DNA from: Micromonospora avicenniae
GTDB taxonomy: Bacteria; Actinomycetota; Actinomycetes; Mycobacteriales; Micromonosporaceae
Direction: 5' to 3'
DNA: 64,000 nucleotides
NCBI RefSeq assembly: GCF_900156065.1
Contig: NZ_FTNF01000009.1
Coordinates: forward strand, 186,001-250,000
Numbering within the stretch: position 1 is the stretch's first letter; each line of letters opens with the position of its first letter. The position numbers were made by a program, and so were the translations under genes. The notes beneath the pieces were generated by a model. That model was not told the DNA's origin and made no database searches. It worked only from the letters and a program-made list of their open reading frames with translations. This document shows, piece by piece, positions 61,753 through 64,000 of this stretch.

Positions 61753-61883
61753 ACGTACTCCTGGGGGACGAACGGTGGTGGCGCGCGGTGGCGCACGCGG
61801 GGATCATGGTGTCACGCCCGGCCCGATCCGGTGGACCCGCAGGTCGGCGTCGGCGCGCGGTCACCCAGCGCCGGGGACGCTGT

Positions 61884-61908
61884 GGCAAGCTTGCCGCGGC
61901 GATACCGT
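61884..61908 (+). promoter_or_regulatory. mtrA upstream element
   Basis: A perfect 12-bp palindrome GGCAAGCTTGCC (61884-61895) lies just upstream of TACCGT (61903-61908), a candidate -10 box. ATG 61961 follows about 50 bp later. Confidence 0.4.
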
Positions 61909-61960
61909 GCCGGGTGACGCCGGTCCCACCGACATTGAATGGGGATGGAAGATTAATCCC

Positions 61961-62650
61961 ATGAGAGCCCGGGTTCTGGTGGTCGACGACGACCCCGCGC
62001 TTGCCGAGATGCTCGGCATCGTGCTGCGCAGCGAGGGTTTCCTGCCCTCTTTCGTGGCAGACGGGGAGCGGGCACTGGCCGCGTTCCGCGACAGCCGGCC
62101 CGACATCGTCCTGCTCGATCTCATGCTGCCCGGGATGAGCGGCATCGACGTGGCGCGCGCGATCCGGACGGAGTCCGGCGTGCCGATCGTCATGCTGACC
62201 GCCAAGAGCGACACGGTCGACGTGGTGCTCGGGTTGGAGTCGGGCGCTGACGACTACGTGGTCAAGCCGTTCAAGCCCAAGGAGCTGGTGGCCCGGATGC
62301 GGGCCCGGCTGCGCCGGGGCGAGGACGTCGCGCCGGAGCTGCTGACCATCGGTCCGCCCGGCAACCAGATCAGCATCGACGTGCCGGCCCACACGGTCAG
62401 CCGCAACGGCGAGGAGGTGAAGCTGACGCCGCTGGAGTTCGACCTGCTGGTCGCTCTCGCCCGCAAGCCACGGCAGGTCTTCACCCGCGAGGTGCTGCTG
62501 GAGCAGGTCTGGGGCTACCGGCACGCCGCGGACACGCGGCTGGTGAACGTGCACGTGCAGCGGCTGCGCGCCAAGATCGAGCCCGATCCGGAGCGACCGG
62601 AAATCATCCTCACCGTGCGTGGTGTGGGCTACAAGGCGGGCACCGGATAG
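61961..62650 (+). CDS. mtrA: response regulator MtrA
   Basis: 229 aa OmpR-type regulator of cell division and envelope genes. Acidic pocket D9-D11, phospho-acceptor D53 (V-L-L-D-L-M-L-P-G), T and K sites (M-L-T-A-K-S, V-K-P-F-K-P-K-E-L). The winged helix has L-T-P-L-E-F-D-L-L-V-A-L-A-R-K-P-R-Q-V-F-T-R and R-G-V-G-Y-K-A-G. Near-identical in motif text to mycobacterial MtrA. It follows ahcY at a distance, as in other actinobacteria, and precedes mtrB. Confidence 0.95.
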   Translation: MRARVLVVDDDPALAEMLGIVLRSEGFLPSFVADGERALAAFRDSRPDIVLLDLMLPGMSGIDVARAIRTESGVPIVMLTAKSDTVDVVLGLESGADDYVVKPFKPKELVARMRARLRRGEDVAPELLTIGPPGNQISIDVPAHTVSRNGEEVKLTPLEFDLLVALARKPRQVFTREVLLEQVWGYRHAADTRLVNVHVQRLRAKIEPDPERPEIILTVRGVGYKAGTG

Positions 62651-62663
62651 CCTGGGGCGCACT

Positions 62664-64000
62664 GTGGCCTCCCCCGTGCTCCCGCCCCCCGAGACAGCGA
62701 CGACCCGCCGACGCGGCGCCGGTCGTGAGCTGTGGCGTGCGCTCGCCGGACGGACCGCACGGCTGGTGGCCTGGGTGCACCGGACGTGGCGACGGTCCCT
62801 CCAGGTCCGGGTGGTCACCATCACACTGGTGGCGTCCAGCCTGCTGGTGGGTGGCTTCGCGTACCTCATCGCCGACAAGATCACCGGGATCCTGCTGGAG
62901 AACGCCAAGACCGACGTACGGCTGCGGTTGGAGGGCGGCGCCGAGTACGCGGCCAAGCAGGTCCTCCTCTACCGCCAGCCGCAGGAGGCCCAGCTCCAGC
63001 AGACCATCGAGGGCACGGTCAACTACCTGGCCGGCGGCGACCCCCAGCAGACCAGCGGGGTGGTCGTGGCGATCACCGCCGAGGATCATCCCGGGGTCAT
63101 CCAGACCCGGGCGGCCCCGGCGATCGACGTCGGCCCCCTGATCAGCCCGGAGTTGCGGACGGCGGTCGCCGACGGCAACGTGGCCAGCCAGATCGGCACC
63201 GGCCGGCTCACCGGCAACCAGGACACCAAGTACCTGGCGTACGGCTCCCCGGTGCCGACCAAATTCGGCCAGATCGAGCTCTACTACCTCGTGCCGCTGA
63301 CCCGGCAGGACGCCACGGCGGCCGAGGCCCGGGCCACCGTGGTCGGGACCGGTGCAGCCCTGGTGGTGCTGCTCGGGCTGCTCGCGGCCCTGGTCACCCG
63401 GCTGGTGGTGAACCCGGTGCGGGTGGCGGCGCGCACCGCCCAGCGGCTCTCCGCGGGGCTGCTCGACCAGCGGATGGTGGTCAACGGCGAGGACGACCTG
63501 GCGCTGCTCGCCGCGTCGTTCAACCAGATGGCCACCAATCTGCAACGGCAGATCCTGCGGCTGGAGGAGATGTCCCGGTTGCAGCGCCGGTTCACCTCCG
63601 ACGTCTCGCACGAGCTGCGTACGCCGCTCACCACGGTCCGGATGGCCGCCGACCTGATCTTCGCCGAGCGCGACGAGTTCGACCCGGCGGTGGCCCGCAG
63701 CGCCGAGCTGCTCCAGGCCGAGCTGGACCGGTTCGAGGAGCTTCTCACCGACCTGCTGGAGATCAGCCGGTTCGACGCCGGCTTCGCCATGCTCGACGCC
63801 GAGCCGACCGACCTGGTGCCGATCGTGCACCGCGTGGTGGAGCGGCTGACCGGCCTGGCCGAGCGGGTCGGCGTACCGATCGAGCTGGACCTGCCGGAGG
63901 ACGAGGTGATCGCCGAGGTGGATCCGCGCCGGGTCGAGCGCGTGCTGCGCAACCTGGTCGGCAACGCGGTCGAGCACGGCGAGGGCCGACCGGTGCTGAT
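62664..64000 (+). CDS. mtrB: sensor histidine kinase MtrB (3' end outside window)
   Basis: 445 codons are present and the frame runs off the right edge. Inside N-terminal tail of about 45 residues, first membrane helix (about 50-72), an outside domain of about 160 residues, second helix (about 230-250), HAMP, then F-T-S-D-V-S-H316-E-L-R-T-P-L-T-T-V-R-M-A-A-D. The N box N-L-V-G-N-A-V-E-H-G is reached before the edge; the G boxes are missing. GTG 62664 lies 13 bp after mtrA. Partner of MtrA. Confidence 0.94.
   Translation, partial: MASPVLPPPETATTRRRGAGRELWRALAGRTARLVAWVHRTWRRSLQVRVVTITLVASSLLVGGFAYLIADKITGILLENAKTDVRLRLEGGAEYAAKQVLLYRQPQEAQLQQTIEGTVNYLAGGDPQQTSGVVVAITAEDHPGVIQTRAAPAIDVGPLISPELRTAVADGNVASQIGTGRLTGNQDTKYLAYGSPVPTKFGQIELYYLVPLTRQDATAAEARATVVGTGAALVVLLGLLAALVTRLVVNPVRVAARTAQRLSAGLLDQRMVVNGEDDLALLAASFNQMATNLQRQILRLEEMSRLQRRFTSDVSHELRTPLTTVRMAADLIFAERDEFDPAVARSAELLQAELDRFEELLTDLLEISRFDAGFAMLDAEPTDLVPIVHRVVERLTGLAERVGVPIELDLPEDEVIAEVDPRRVERVLRNLVGNAVEHGEGRPVL

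Overview
The window is high-GC actinobacterial chromosome and most resembles a Micromonospora-type organism (family Micromonosporaceae). The basis is dense GTG/ATG-started genes with GTGA/ATGA overlaps, a complete set of coenzyme F420 genes (fbiA, fbiB, fbiC), a WhiB sporulation regulator, MtrAB, SpoIIM, a mycothiol-type DinB protein, GDP-mannose supply genes and many leaderless starts (TANNNT six to eight bases before the start codon). The genus is inferred from gene content only.

Layout. 1-12.6 kb: a zinc-ribbon membrane protein cut by the left edge, UDP-glucose dehydrogenase, an acyl-CoA dehydrogenase, a divergent membrane protein/thioesterase pair, acetoacetate-CoA ligase, a glycosyltransferase with mannose-1-phosphate guanylyltransferase, a NUDIX hydrolase and an ArsR-like regulator. 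12.6-20.8 kb: fbiB-fbiA, a membrane protein, fbiC, about 1 kb without a gene, then whiB, a degenerate zincin-like protein and a DUF3499 protein. 47-64 kb: manB, a Trm112-like protein, an SIS isomerase, a CDF transporter, manA, ahcY, then the RDD / SpoIIM / DUF58 / MoxR / DUF4350 / DUF4129 group and mtrA-mtrB (cut by the right edge). As I recall Mycobacterium tuberculosis gene order, fbiAB-whiB2-Rv3259-Rv3258c-manB-SIS-manA-sahH-mtrAB is one conserved block, so about 26 kb (20.8-46.9 kb) lies where DUF3499 and manB would normally be neighbours.

This interval is the accessory part. It holds an F420-type oxidoreductase, an 830-residue membrane-anchored protein of unknown function, a regulator-aldehyde dehydrogenase-DUF779 operon, a vancomycin-resistance-like operon, a YtrA-type regulator with its ABC transporter, a second aldehyde dehydrogenase, a polymorphic toxin locus, and DinB, endonuclease V and secreted-protein genes.

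The most notable system is at 27.6-33.5 kb: VanR-like and VanS-like regulators, then one 737-codon reading frame joining an acyltransferase-3 membrane domain to a fold-type II PLP enzyme of the serine racemase/threonine dehydratase family, then a D-Ala-D-X ligase and a VanX-type dipeptidase, linked by four-base overlaps. The composition mirrors D-Ala-D-Ser (VanC-type) resistance, in which VanT joins the same kind of membrane domain to an alanine-racemase-type (fold III) enzyme. Here the racemase part appears to come from an unrelated PLP fold. This is a prediction, since substrate and phenotype cannot be read from the sequence. The toxin locus at 37.5-44.2 kb is the second notable system: YbaB-like and WXG100-like genes, a 1403-residue protein carrying a papain-like deamidase domain and a C-terminal RelA/SpoT-like domain, a small candidate immunity gene, and an opposite-strand SUKH-3/deaminase-like gene.
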